From Sulfuriflexus sp. (lineage in GTDB: Bacteria; Pseudomonadota; Gammaproteobacteria; AKS1): DNA of 64,000 nt. The stretch lies in the NCBI GenBank assembly GCA_023134145.1, contig JAGLUW010000004.1, positions 1 through 64,000 of the forward strand, written 5' to 3'. Made by a program: the position numbers and the translations under genes. Of the stretch, positions 31,367-42,437 are shown one piece after another (the stretch's first letter is position 1; each line of letters starts with the position of its first letter). A model generated the notes under the pieces. The model was not told where the DNA came from. It saw only the letters and a program-made list of their open reading frames with translations, and searched no databases.

Positions 31367-32518
31367 ATGATTATTCATCTCGATATGGATGCGTTTTTTG
31401 CTTCGGTGGAAATGCGTGAACGACCAGAATTAGCCGATCTGCCTGTTGTGGTTGGTGGTTCGGCTGCGGGTCGAGGTGTAGTCGCAGCAGCAAGTTATGA
31501 AGCGAGGAAATTTGGTGTATTCAGCGCTATGCCAATGGCCAAGGCATTGAAGCAGTGTCCCAAGTTAATTTGCTTACCAGTTAATATGCCACTGTATATC
31601 GAGGTTTCACAACAAATTCATGAGATATTCTATCGCTATACCCCCGAGATTGAACCTTTATCATTAGACGAGGCTTTTCTGGATGTAACCGCAAGTGAAA
31701 AATTATTTGGATCTGCGGCTGAAGTTGCAAAAAAGATAAAGACTGATATTAAAAATGAATGCCAGCTGATTGCCTCTGCGGGTATTGCGCCGAATAAGTT
31801 TGTTGCCAAGATAGCTTCTGATATCGATAAACCCAATGGTTTTGTTATTGTCGAACAAAATGAAGTGCAGGATTTTCTAGACCCTCTACCGATTAAACGC
31901 ATTTGGGGTGTTGGTAAGAAGACTGAGCAACAACTACACGAATACGGAATTAATACCGTATATGAATTACGTAATAAAACATCAGATTGGTTGATTCAAC
32001 GCTTTGGTAAATTAGGCGATCATATTTTTCGATTGGCGAACGGACAAGATAAACGCGAAGTGGTTTCCGATGCCAAGGCAAAATCTATTTCTTCGGAAAC
32101 CACCTTTGCTACAGATATTCGAGATAAAGAAGTCTTGTTGGCAATACTCTCGCAGTTGTCAGAACAAGTCGCATCACGATTACGTGTTAAAGATGTAAAG
32201 GGAAAGACCATCAGTATAAAAATTCGTTTCCATGATTTTAAAACCATTACACGCTCCAAAACTTTATTCGAGAATAGTTCACAAACCATGCTGATATGGC
32301 AGGTAGTGAAACAATTATTTCTTGATACATGGCAAGAAGGAAAGATGTCGATACGGTTGGTCGGTGTTAGTGTTTCTGGCTTTTCAAAGAGTGAATCACT
32401 ACAAAGTGAACTATTTGAGCAAGACACGAAACAGGATACACTGGACGTACTAAGCGATAAGATTAACCAACGTTTTGGCAAGGCCAAAATACACCGTGGT
32501 AGGAAAAATAATGGATGA
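31367..32518 (+). CDS. dinB: DNA polymerase IV (Y-family)
   Basis: 383-residue translesion polymerase. Catalytic acids are D6 and D8-type residues in MIIHLDMDAFFASVE, and D101-E102 in LSLDEAFLDV. The palm/fingers include the steric-gate aromatic region (DAFFASVE), then the helix-hairpin-helix thumb (PIKRIWGVGKKTEQQLHEYG) and the little finger (about 240-350). QSELF at about 346-350 resembles a beta-clamp binding pentapeptide. Length is normal for DinB. It adds nucleotides across damaged bases, without proofreading. The 3' end overlaps the next gene (a DEDDh exonuclease) by eight bases, so the two are co-translated. No LexA box was recognised upstream. Confidence 0.95.
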   Translation: MIIHLDMDAFFASVEMRERPELADLPVVVGGSAAGRGVVAAASYEARKFGVFSAMPMAKALKQCPKLICLPVNMPLYIEVSQQIHEIFYRYTPEIEPLSLDEAFLDVTASEKLFGSAAEVAKKIKTDIKNECQLIASAGIAPNKFVAKIASDIDKPNGFVIVEQNEVQDFLDPLPIKRIWGVGKKTEQQLHEYGINTVYELRNKTSDWLIQRFGKLGDHIFRLANGQDKREVVSDAKAKSISSETTFATDIRDKEVLLAILSQLSEQVASRLRVKDVKGKTISIKIRFHDFKTITRSKTLFENSSQTMLIWQVVKQLFLDTWQEGKMSIRLVGVSVSGFSKSESLQSELFEQDTKQDTLDVLSDKINQRFGKAKIHRGRKNNG

Positions 32519-33389
32519 TTGCATTAAACAACTCGAAGCCTCTGGAGACTATCGCATTATTAAGCGGTTTATCCCAGTTGATATGTACCATGAGCCGAAT
32601 GATGCCGCTAAAAGAATCGGCATTTTCCTTGATACGGAAACGACAGGCTTAGATCCTGATGCAGATGAAGTCATTGAGCTTGCGATGGTGCCATTTGAGT
32701 TTGATGCATCGGGAAAGATATATCGTTTATTGCCTGAATATAACGGTCTTAATGATCCACATATGCCAATTCCAGAGATTGCTAAACAGATCACAGGTAT
32801 TACCGATGAAATGGTAAAAGGTCAGTCAATTGATTTTGATGCAGTTAAGAAAATGTTATCAGAGGCGGCTATTGTCATCGCACATAATGCACGTTTTGAT
32901 CGACCTTTCTGTGAAGACTTACTTAATGAATTTAAAGATATCTCTTGGGCATGTTCAATAGCCGATATCAATTGGAATGAAGAAGGTATTGAAGGCGTTA
33001 AACTTGAGTTTCTTGCCTATAAATATGGTTTCTTTTTTGAAGGCCATCGCGCCACGATTGATTGTCAGGCAGGAATTGAAATTCTATCTCAGCCATTAGC
33101 TAAGTCTGGTGAATTGAGTTTAAAACGATTACTCGACACGGCACGTCAAACCAATATTCGTTTGTGGGCAGAAGGCGCACCGTTTGATAAAAAAGATGAT
33201 TTGAAAAAGAGAAATTATCGTTGGAGTCCAGGTGACAATGGTAAACGTAAGGCATGGTACAAAGATATACTTGAAGATGAGCTTGAAGAAGAAATGGTTT
33301 ATTTAAATGAACATATCTATACGCGTGTCGTCGCGGAGCTACCGATGGATAAGTTTAATGCGATGCTGCGCTATTCTCGGCGGTTATAA
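32511..33389 (+). CDS. DEDDh 3'-5' exonuclease (DnaQ/PolIII-epsilon-like)
   Basis: 292-residue exonuclease of the DnaQ-like superfamily. The DEDDh residues are visible: D41 and E43 in FLDTETTGLD, D130 in AHNARFDRPF, and H179 plus D184 in HRATIDCQAG. The extra C-terminal region (about 200-292) reads RLWAEGAPFDKKDDLKKRNY and RWSPGDNGKRKAWYKDI. It is longer than the exonuclease domain of DnaQ and lacks its clamp/polymerase tail. The frame is open upstream, but AGGA seven bases before the ATG at 32511 fixes the start, giving an 8-base overlap with dinB. Coupled expression suggests a role in trimming ends during repair. This is inference. Confidence 0.83.
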   Translation: MDDCIKQLEASGDYRIIKRFIPVDMYHEPNDAAKRIGIFLDTETTGLDPDADEVIELAMVPFEFDASGKIYRLLPEYNGLNDPHMPIPEIAKQITGITDEMVKGQSIDFDAVKKMLSEAAIVIAHNARFDRPFCEDLLNEFKDISWACSIADINWNEEGIEGVKLEFLAYKYGFFFEGHRATIDCQAGIEILSQPLAKSGELSLKRLLDTARQTNIRLWAEGAPFDKKDDLKKRNYRWSPGDNGKRKAWYKDILEDELEEEMVYLNEHIYTRVVAELPMDKFNAMLRYSRRL

Positions 33390-33414
33390 TTTTTGTTGCA
33401 GAGGAAAGCAGACA

Positions 33415-34296
33415 TTGCGTTATCTTATTTATTTATTATTTCTCTTAAACATCAATATCACTTTAGCTGATTCATTACAGCCAATTGCTGATGTGCATGT
33501 CCACTATAAGTGGAGCCAAACCGAAGTTACTACACCGCAACAAGCTGTGGATGCGATGCAGCGTAATAGTGTGGTATTGGCCGTGATTTTTGGTACACCA
33601 CCTGAGCTTGTGTTGGATGTAAAGCCAACAGACAGTTTAAAAATTATTTATTTCTTCCAACCTTATATACATCCGTACCTTAAACCACATTGGTTTTTAA
33701 ATAAGCGTGCTCCAGAGGCTGTGCGCAAGGCACTGGCGAGCGGTATATACAAAGGTGTTGGAGAGATTCATATCTCGGATGGCATTGGTCCACGTATGGA
33801 CAATGTGAATTTTAATCGTATTTTACAAATAGCCGCTGAGTTTGATGCGCCGGTTAACCTACATACAAACTCTTCTAGCCCAAGATACATGCAGCGTATA
33901 TGTAGCAAACATAATAAAACTAGATTTATCTGGGCGCATGCAGGTGGGCTGCAGGCAGATGGCGTCGGTGAGTTATTGTCACAGTGCGATAATGTTTGGG
34001 TAGAGTTTTCTGCTCGCGATCATCTGAAAAGTGTTGGTGGAATACCTGTTGCAGATAATGAGGGAAATCTGGCGAAAGGTTGGTTAGCGTTAATGCAGCG
34101 TTACCCCGATAAGTTTATGATCGGTAGTGATCCTATTTGGCCGATTACTGAAATTGATTCATGGCATACTGATGACACTGGCTGGCAAACAGTGGATGAA
34201 GTCTATGCGTTTCATAGACGTTGGCTAAATACCCTACCCAGAGAGCTTGGGGATAAATTGCGTTATCAGAACGCGGCTAAGTTATTTAAGCAATAA
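33415..34296 (+). CDS. Secreted metal-dependent amidohydrolase
   Basis: 293-residue exported protein of the amidohydrolase (TIM-barrel) superfamily, PF04909-type. The frame is open back into the exonuclease gene, but the natural start is TTG at 33415, preceded by AGAGGAAAG and followed by a signal peptide (LRYLIYLLFLLNINITLADS). Metal-site features: IADVHVHYKWS (H-x-H), GVGEIHISDGIG, APVNLHTNSSS, FIWAHAGGLQ and the catalytic aspartate in MIGSDPIWPI. The substrate is unknown. It lies 25 bases behind the exonuclease on the same strand and may be cotranscribed, though a repair-linked role for an exported hydrolase is doubtful. Confidence 0.8.
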   Translation: MRYLIYLLFLLNINITLADSLQPIADVHVHYKWSQTEVTTPQQAVDAMQRNSVVLAVIFGTPPELVLDVKPTDSLKIIYFFQPYIHPYLKPHWFLNKRAPEAVRKALASGIYKGVGEIHISDGIGPRMDNVNFNRILQIAAEFDAPVNLHTNSSSPRYMQRICSKHNKTRFIWAHAGGLQADGVGELLSQCDNVWVEFSARDHLKSVGGIPVADNEGNLAKGWLALMQRYPDKFMIGSDPIWPITEIDSWHTDDTGWQTVDEVYAFHRRWLNTLPRELGDKLRYQNAAKLFKQ

Positions 34297-34342
34297 TTAA
34301 CTTCCTTGTTATTGAAGGCGTGAATCTGGCGGCAATTTTCTC

Positions 34343-34348
34343 TATAAT
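34343..34348 (+). promoter_or_regulatory. Candidate -10 element of icd
   Basis: A perfect TATAAT lies 70 bases upstream of the icd ATG (34418). The matching -35 region is poor. A likely but unproven promoter. Confidence 0.4.
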
Positions 34349-34396
34349 ACGCGTCTTTTGTGACTGCCTGTATCCGTACTTGCTATCAGTAACTAA

Positions 34397-36616
<2,220 letters not shown>

Positions 36617-36620
36617 ATTT

Positions 36621-36760
36621 CTACTTAGTCGCTGTTTTCTGCATACAGCGTAACTCATTAAGTGGTGTATCGCGTACTTTACGCTCTGCACGCCAACCGT
36701 GCGGCTGTGTGATCTTGCCATCTCTGCCTATTAACAATGATAAGTCCAGCGGATAGTTTA
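36621..36760 (-). pseudogene. Out-of-frame 3' tail of the anti-sigma-like gene
   Basis: Reading leftwards beyond the present stop of the gene ending at 36758, another frame gives NYPLDLSLLIGRDGKITQPH, then GWRAERKVRDTPLNELRCMQ and KTATK before TAG at 36621-36623. No start codon or ribosome binding site precedes it. The composition looks coding and it ends exactly against icd, so I read it as the lost C-terminus of the anti-sigma-like protein after a single-base frameshift near 36760. Confidence 0.5.
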
Positions 36761-37867
36761 TGGTGTTTCCGGATCGGCGTGAGTGTCCGCAGCACATTGC
36801 ATATCAGGAATAGTGACACTACGTTGTATGCCATATTGCTGCCATGTCAATTTTAGTGAGAATGAACTGGCAGGTGCCAGATCAAAAGTCGACATACCCT
36901 TGTTGTTATCGCCTGGCTGGTAATCCTGCATGGTTGGTAACAGACTCGAGATAAAGGCGAGTTTTGCCAGTATTGTCGCGTTTGATTGTTGCCATTGCGT
37001 AGCCCATTTTTCACGCGTTTTCATTTCGCCCGCTTTACCTTGATGGGTTACGATCCAGTTTTCCATGTTGTAAATAATTTCTGAAGGTTTTCCTTTATCA
37101 GAAATATTCTTAAACACAGTTTGGAATACACAGCTTTGTGCAATGAGTTCGGCATGCTCGGTAGAAAAACCACGTGCTACAAAATAACCTCGGGTTTGAT
37201 CGGGTAAGCGTTGTATTAAACGAATTGACAACCCTTCATCTTTATATTGCCAATAGGGAAGCCTGGCTTGTTCATCAGTGCCGGTGGTAATAGCTGGAGG
37301 CGCAGATAAAGGCATGGCTGCGGCTAGTGAAATTCGATCTGTAGTTTTAGCTGCTGTTCTTTGTGATTCTTGTTTTTTCTTGCGCGCCAATTGTTCATTA
37401 CGCTTTCTATCTTGCCCCCGGAAGCTAAGTAGACCTTGGCCCGTTTCTACATCTGATGTGTCTGCTGTTGTGATAGGTGGACGTTTAGCTGCGGGTTGTC
37501 GTAGCGATGGTTTAGCGCGGGCTTTGATGGGAGTTTTTTTCAGTGCTATTTTTTCTTTTGCAAGATTCGCTGGCGGTTGAAATAATTCATCCTCTTCAAT
37601 AGCTAAAGGTGCGACACCATCTAAGATAAATTCATCTTCCATTAGCGTTACGATACCAACGCTTAACACAAGAACAGCAGCAAGGGATGCCGATATGCGC
37701 CAATTATTTGAGAATGGATTGTATGGCAGCGAGTATTTCTCGGTCTCATGTTTCGCCGCAGCAAGAATGGCATCATCAATATGTGTAGCAGGCATTTCTT
37801 GTTCAGCTTGCTTGTATAGTGATGATAGCTGCGTGTCTTCCGGAAGCTTATTGTCTTCAGTATTCAT
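36758..37867 (-). CDS. Probable membrane anti-sigma factor (partner of ECF sigma)
   Basis: 369-residue protein encoded directly after the ECF sigma gene with an ATGA overlap (37864-37867), the classic sigma/anti-sigma arrangement. The N-terminal 50 residues (LPEDTQLSSLYKQAEQEMPA and AILAAAKHETEKY) would be the cytosolic sigma-binding part. One membrane helix lies at about 52-72 (ISASLAAVLVLSVGIVTLM), then a basic/Pro region and a periplasmic domain from about 195. There is no zinc-binding ZAS motif. The ATG at 37867 has GAGGA 7 bases upstream. The present stop at 36758 is probably premature (see 36621-36760). Role inferred from position. Confidence 0.68.
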   Translation of the reverse strand: MNTEDNKLPEDTQLSSLYKQAEQEMPATHIDDAILAAAKHETEKYSLPYNPFSNNWRISASLAAVLVLSVGIVTLMEDEFILDGVAPLAIEEDELFQPPANLAKEKIALKKTPIKARAKPSLRQPAAKRPPITTADTSDVETGQGLLSFRGQDRKRNEQLARKKKQESQRTAAKTTDRISLAAAMPLSAPPAITTGTDEQARLPYWQYKDEGLSIRLIQRLPDQTRGYFVARGFSTEHAELIAQSCVFQTVFKNISDKGKPSEIIYNMENWIVTHQGKAGEMKTREKWATQWQQSNATILAKLAFISSLLPTMQDYQPGDNNKGMSTFDLAPASSFSLKLTWQQYGIQRSVTIPDMQCAADTHADPETP

Positions 37868-38418
37868 AACAATCCTCGCAGACAACGACGTAATCCATTG
37901 AGAGCATAACGTAAGCGGCTTTTTATCGTTTCGCGACTTGTTCCCGCGACCTCGGCAATATCAATGAGTGATAGGCCACTTTCTTCTTTGAGTAGAAAAC
38001 TTTCCCGTTGTGCCTCGGGTAACTGACCAATGCAGTCGAGTAGCTTCTCTGCCTGTCGACTGCGGTTTATTTCTGAAACCGGATCAAGTTGGCCATCATC
38101 TTCAATTTCGTCTAGCAGTTCTTCATCATAAGAAGTAGGTAAGTGACTGTTCTTTCGGTAATGGTCTATCAGTCGGTTATGTGCAATGTGATAGAGCCAG
38201 GTTGTGAATTTTGCAGAGGCCTTATAACGTTGGCGTGCCTTGACGATATTCATCCAGACATCTTGAAATAATTCTTCTGCAATTGCTTCGCTGCCACATT
38301 GGCGTTTGAAGTAGCGATAGACTCCACCTTTATGCTGGTTGTAGAGATGCTCGAATGCTGTGGCATCGCCACTGCAATACGCCAGCATCAAGGTTTCGTC
38401 TGTCATGGTTTGATCCAT
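37864..38418 (-). CDS. ECF-type RNA polymerase sigma factor
   Basis: 184-residue group 4 (ECF) sigma factor. Region 2 (about 10-85) has AFEHLYNQHKGGVYRYFKRQ, AEELFQDVWMNIVKARQRYK and FTTWLYHIAHNRLIDHYRKN. Region 4 (about 125-182) has IGQLPEAQRESFLLKEESGL, SLIDIAEVAGTSRETIKSRL and RYALNGLRRCL. It directs RNA polymerase to its own regulon, held in check by the overlapping anti-sigma gene. Upstream on the same strand is a YfbK-like VWA lipoprotein, a frequent association. The start at 38418 could shift to codon 5. An extended acidic linker (EELLDEIEDDGQ) joins the regions. Confidence 0.93.
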   Translation of the reverse strand: MDQTMTDETLMLAYCSGDATAFEHLYNQHKGGVYRYFKRQCGSEAIAEELFQDVWMNIVKARQRYKASAKFTTWLYHIAHNRLIDHYRKNSHLPTSYDEELLDEIEDDGQLDPVSEINRSRQAEKLLDCIGQLPEAQRESFLLKEESGLSLIDIAEVAGTSRETIKSRLRYALNGLRRCLRGLL

Positions 38419-38463
38419 ACTCTATATAATGGCATTGCTTTATATAGATGTGAAGGGAGCGTG

Positions 38464-38577
38464 AGGGGTAAGGTGTGAAGTGTTAGGTGAAAAACACAAC
38501 TTCACTCCTTACTCCTGCTCACAAAACCCTTAAAGGGTTTGTTGTGAGTACCCTAACCTTCGATGAAGGTTCAGGGC
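38464..38577. repeat. Three consecutive hairpins between VWA and sigma genes
   Basis: Three inverted repeats follow one another: about 38465-38514 (GTGAAGTGTT against AACACAACTTCAC, imperfectly extended on both sides), 38518-38548 (ACAAAACCCTT against AAGGGTTTGT) and 38551-38576 (CCCTAACCTTC against GAAGGTTCAGGG). They lie between the VWA lipoprotein and the downstream sigma factor gene on the minus strand, and could attenuate read-through or stabilise processed RNA ends. Confidence 0.6.
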
Positions 38578-38583
38578 AACTCC

Positions 38584-40305
38584 TTACTTAGAATCTAGAC
38601 TTTTAGCTAAATTAACTAACTTCACAAATTCGCCACGATAGCCAAACGGATCATTACCGCGTGAATGACGTGCTAGCTCGAGAATATCGGTATAACCGTA
38701 GTCCTTTAGATAGTCTGCACCACGTAATTGCTGACCAAAAGCAGCGACAGAGGCTGAAAAGCGGAAACGATCGCTGGTTTGAGACAGTTTGGTTTGTATA
38801 TGCTGACGACTAATAGACTGCTCAATCAAAGTACTTTTGTCGCCATCGGGTTGTTTATAGCGTAGGCGCAGAAAGGCAAGCTCATTATTCTTGATACTCT
38901 TTTCTAGGCGATTTTTTAAGCCATAACGAAGTGGGTCATTGAGATTGCCTTTGCTACCAACCAGAGATATTTCATATAAAGCGGTGACAGAATGTCCCGC
39001 ACCAATTTCGCCGGCATCGATCTTGTCGTTATTGAAATCTTCGCGTTTAAGCAGTCGGTTTTCATAACCAAGCAGACGGTATTCGGCAACTTGTGATGGA
39101 TTGAACTCGATCTGAATTTTTACATCCTTGGCAATGGTGTTAAGTGTTGAACTTATTTCATCTACTAATACCTTTTGTGCTTCGTTGATAGTGTCGATAT
39201 AGGCGTAGTTACCATTACCCGCGTCGGCAATTTGTTCCATGAGGTGGTCGTTGTAATTACCCATACCAAAACCCAGTGTGGTAAGGGAAACACCGCCTTT
39301 ACGTTTTTCTTCAATAAGGTCAATTAAGGCTCGAAAGTTAGTTGTACCCACATTGAAGTCACCATCGGTGGCAATAATTACACGGTTAATTCCGTTTTTA
39401 ACGAAACCTTGAGCCGCCATCTGGTAAGCCAGCTTGATCCCAGCCGCACCATTGGTACTACCGCCTGCGCTTAATTGATCTAATGCTTGATGAATAGCGG
39501 CAGTTTGGTCACCTGCTGTCGGTGGTAATACTACACCGCTAGCACCGGCATAAACCACAATGGAAACTTTGTCTTGCGGACGAAGCTGTTTACTAAGTAA
39601 TTTCATTGAGGTTTTTAATAACTGAAGTTTATTTGCTGAGTGCATTGATCCAGAAACATCAATAAGAAATACTAAATTTGATGGCGGTAAATTTTGTTTA
39701 GCAATATGCTTACCTTGAACGCCGACATGTAGCAGCAGTGTATTTTTATTCCACGGGGTGGCCGAGATCTCAGTAGTAACACTAAAAGGATGATTTCCTT
39801 TAGGTTGTGGATAGTCATAACTGAAATAATTAACCAATTCTTCAATACGCACGGCATCTTCACGTGGCAGGTTGCCCTGATTTAGAAAACGGCGCACATT
39901 GGAGTACGCACCGGTATCGACATCAATACTAAAAGTAGATACGGATTGTTCTGCAACGATCTTAATTGGGTTTTTATCTAGATGCTTATAGTTTTCACGA
40001 TCAAGTGATTCAGATGCTTGACGTATATGTGAAAGGTCAGCGCTTTGGGGTGCATGGGCAAAAGTCATAATGCCATTATGTTTTGCTTTTCGTTTACGCA
40101 GGGCTTCTCGATGACGTATAGATTTTGCAACAGTTTTGGCTGAAGCCGCAGATTGAGTCATGGCCGGTTTGGTTGTAACGATTCTGTCATGATTCCCTTG
40201 TTCTGTGTGTGAAATAGAGTCCTTATCTGTCGCCATGCAACCCAGCATAAAGACCGCACTGGCAACGGCAATAGCGATGGGTTTTAGTGTTGTATTGATT
40301 TTCAT
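38584..40305 (-). CDS. YfbK-like von Willebrand A domain lipoprotein
   Basis: 573-residue lipoprotein of the YfbK family (VWA plus N-terminal vWF_A-associated and C-terminal DUF3520 regions). The signal ends at a lipobox, FMLGC (Cys23). The conserved region at about 130-220 contains VSTFSIDVDTGAYSNVRRFL, REDAVRIEELVNYFSYDYPQ and ISATPWNKNTLLLHVGVQGK. The VWA domain (about 225-400) has a complete MIDAS: FLIDVSGSMHSANKLQ, GGSTNGAAGI and IIATDGDFNVGTTN. The C-terminal part is RFRFSASVAAFGQQLRGADY and GRGNDPFGYR-like. It is likely a metal-dependent protein-binding envelope factor. It precedes the ECF sigma and anti-sigma genes and may be part of the same stress circuit. Confidence 0.88.
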   Translation of the reverse strand: MKINTTLKPIAIAVASAVFMLGCMATDKDSISHTEQGNHDRIVTTKPAMTQSAASAKTVAKSIRHREALRKRKAKHNGIMTFAHAPQSADLSHIRQASESLDRENYKHLDKNPIKIVAEQSVSTFSIDVDTGAYSNVRRFLNQGNLPREDAVRIEELVNYFSYDYPQPKGNHPFSVTTEISATPWNKNTLLLHVGVQGKHIAKQNLPPSNLVFLIDVSGSMHSANKLQLLKTSMKLLSKQLRPQDKVSIVVYAGASGVVLPPTAGDQTAAIHQALDQLSAGGSTNGAAGIKLAYQMAAQGFVKNGINRVIIATDGDFNVGTTNFRALIDLIEEKRKGGVSLTTLGFGMGNYNDHLMEQIADAGNGNYAYIDTINEAQKVLVDEISSTLNTIAKDVKIQIEFNPSQVAEYRLLGYENRLLKREDFNNDKIDAGEIGAGHSVTALYEISLVGSKGNLNDPLRYGLKNRLEKSIKNNELAFLRLRYKQPDGDKSTLIEQSISRQHIQTKLSQTSDRFRFSASVAAFGQQLRGADYLKDYGYTDILELARHSRGNDPFGYRGEFVKLVNLAKSLDSK

Positions 40306-40441
40306 TAGATACTCCTGATATTTAAAATAATGTTGTGATGCTATAAACGTAGGGGTAGCTTGAAAGGGGTTAGTTATTTATCTTGTTTTTGTAAAACAGG
40401 GACTAGATAATCAGAATTGTGTAATTATGTGACCACAGCCA

Positions 40442-41836
40442 ATGAACTATAAAAATTATAAGCTAATTATCTTTGCCATCCTGATTTCTCTAGGTATCGC
40501 AAATACTGCTAATGCAGGCCTGATTTCCTTAATAACGAAAGCAAGTAAGGCGGTTAAGAAGGCCGACTTTGATATTCCTGTTTCAAAGATTGAGTTACCT
40601 GAACATCTGGATGATTTTACTCCGGCCAGAATTAGACCAAATTCATCAGGGCAATGGGATATAAAGCTAGATGACGGTGCTGCGCTTTCTTTTGATGATT
40701 TAGTGAAACGTGGTGGTAGTAATGATAGGCCCGTGCTTGTTCTTGAGTCAGTAGATATTCCCCGCGATTTTTCGATGTTTAAAAGCATTCCAGAATTACT
40801 GCCAATTTATATTAGAAGTAAGAGTGGCAAAGTATTTGAGTTGCAGCGTGGCAAGGGTGTGGCATTAAAATATAAAAATGTGCGATTGCCAGTTAAGAAT
40901 GAAAATCAGCTCAAGGATGGAATATGGCATTTACAAAGGCCGGCGCTGGCAGGGCCAGTTAGACTCTTTCAGTTAGATAAAGACGTTAATAAACGGCTAC
41001 AGACAAAAGTCTATGGCAGTAAGACGGTAGTTGAGAAAGTAGCTGGTAATGTCTTGCTTGATTCCATGGCATTACTGAAAAGACAAACTGTTGTTATCTC
41101 TGCACCAATAAAGAATGGGCTGCTAGAGGGTATTTCGATCAAGCAGCTGCAAAAAGCAGCAGCCGATAATGATATTAATCTTGTTATTATTGATTCCGAT
41201 AAGCCTGCCAAGCTGCTTAAAGGTTTTGCCAAAGATGCGAATGTAGGCAGCAGAGGTGTTCATGATCTTTATGACACGACTGGAGATTTTTTAAACAAGT
41301 TTAGAGACCCAAAAAATTCGGCACCACTGGAGCTAAATTTAAGTGACGCGGGCAATGCTCAATCAGTGATTCAGCTTAAACTAGCAAAGCAGGCTGTAGT
41401 TAATAAAGGATCGCTAATAGTAGAAGATAGTTTGATTGATGCGACTCATATCTCGTTACATCTTTTTAGCAAGGCAGTTACAGTGTATCGTCCTGATGTT
41501 GAGCGTAGTAAGGAGCTTGATCGACGCATCGTGCCGGGGCTGCATTCAGATATTCATTTCTATTTGATTGCATCTACTATATTAGGCTTGTTTGTTTTTT
41601 CAACGAGTTGGTCGTTGTGGAAGAGACTTTGGTCACTACGAAGAAGAACGGAATATAGCTATGTAGTTGAATTTTTATTCATATGGTTTATTCACCGATT
41701 GTTATTTATTTTATTATTCATACCCGTTTTTGGGCTGTTAAATTTTATTTATGCCGTGGTAATGTTGATTGTCAAAATTATTAATTTCTTATTTATTAGC
41801 CCTGTTCGTTGGGTAATAGGTAAGGTAAGCGGTTAG
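40442..41836 (+). CDS. Hypothetical exported/membrane protein, 464 aa
   Basis: Unrecognised family. A signal peptide covers residues 1-25 (ISLGIANTANA/G). A large periplasmic region (about 26-365) includes FDIPVSKIELPEHLDDFTPA, VLVLESVDIPRDFSMFKSIP, a segment resembling a nucleotide-free Rossmann-like fold (NGLLEGISIKQLQKAAADND and INLVIIDSDKPAKLLKGF), and GSRGVHDLYDTTGDFLNKF. Two or three C-terminal membrane helices follow (about 375-392, 412-440, 442-455). A signal peptide plus C-terminal helices implies a type I-like topology with the big domain outside. It is followed 13 bases later by the DUF2058 gene, so probably an operon. Confidence 0.55.
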   Translation: MNYKNYKLIIFAILISLGIANTANAGLISLITKASKAVKKADFDIPVSKIELPEHLDDFTPARIRPNSSGQWDIKLDDGAALSFDDLVKRGGSNDRPVLVLESVDIPRDFSMFKSIPELLPIYIRSKSGKVFELQRGKGVALKYKNVRLPVKNENQLKDGIWHLQRPALAGPVRLFQLDKDVNKRLQTKVYGSKTVVEKVAGNVLLDSMALLKRQTVVISAPIKNGLLEGISIKQLQKAAADNDINLVIIDSDKPAKLLKGFAKDANVGSRGVHDLYDTTGDFLNKFRDPKNSAPLELNLSDAGNAQSVIQLKLAKQAVVNKGSLIVEDSLIDATHISLHLFSKAVTVYRPDVERSKELDRRIVPGLHSDIHFYLIASTILGLFVFSTSWSLWKRLWSLRRRTEYSYVVEFLFIWFIHRLLFILLFIPVFGLLNFIYAVVMLIVKIINFLFISPVRWVIGKVSG

Positions 41837-41849
41837 ATGGAGTATTAAG

Positions 41850-42395
41850 ATGGGGAACACACTTTTTGATCAGTTGAAGAAAGCCGGTCTTGCCGATAAA
41901 AACAAGGCGAATAAGATCAAGCAAGATAAATATAAGAATAAAAAGCAAAAGAAGAAAGGCAGTGCTGCCAAGCAGGTGGATGAGTCGAAATTGTTGGCGA
42001 AAAAGGCACTCGCTGAAAGTACTGAACGTGATCGTAAAATTAATTTACAGAAAAAAGAACAAGCTGATCGTAAGGCTATTGCTGCACAGATTAAACAATT
42101 AATCGAAACACACGGCGTGCAAGATCAAGATGGTGATATTATTTATAACTTTACCGATGCCAGTGTGGTTAAACATATATACGTTTCAGAGCAGGGTTAT
42201 AAATTACTCATGGCGGGTCGTTTAGTCATCGCAAAATTACTTGAAGGCTATGAGCTAGTCCCCGCGCCTATAGCAGAGAAGATCAAACAACGCGATCCGG
42301 AATCTATTATTGCGGCTGAACACAGTACCGAAGTCGAATTAGATGAAGATGACCCCTATGCAGATTATGCAATCCCTGATGACTTGATGTGGTGA
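41850..42395 (+). CDS. DUF2058 family protein (YaiL-like)
   Basis: 181-residue cytoplasmic protein of the DUF2058 family. It starts with NTLFDQLKKAGLADKNKANK, the usual MxNxLQDQLLKAGLV-like opening, followed by a very basic Lys-rich stretch (KQDKYKNKKQKKKGSAAK) and a predicted helix, then the conserved half: QIKQLIETHG, DIIYNFTDASVVKHIYVSEQ, LLMAGRLVIAKLLEGYELVP and an acidic tail ending IPDDLMW. It may bind ribosomes or RNA, but this is not established. GGAG lies about ten bases before the ATG, and the previous gene ends 13 bases upstream. Confidence 0.88.
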   Translation: MGNTLFDQLKKAGLADKNKANKIKQDKYKNKKQKKKGSAAKQVDESKLLAKKALAESTERDRKINLQKKEQADRKAIAAQIKQLIETHGVQDQDGDIIYNFTDASVVKHIYVSEQGYKLLMAGRLVIAKLLEGYELVPAPIAEKIKQRDPESIIAAEHSTEVELDEDDPYADYAIPDDLMW

Positions 42396-42437
42396 TGTAG
42401 AGTTTGTAATAACATGCCCGATTAGATTGGTAATAAT

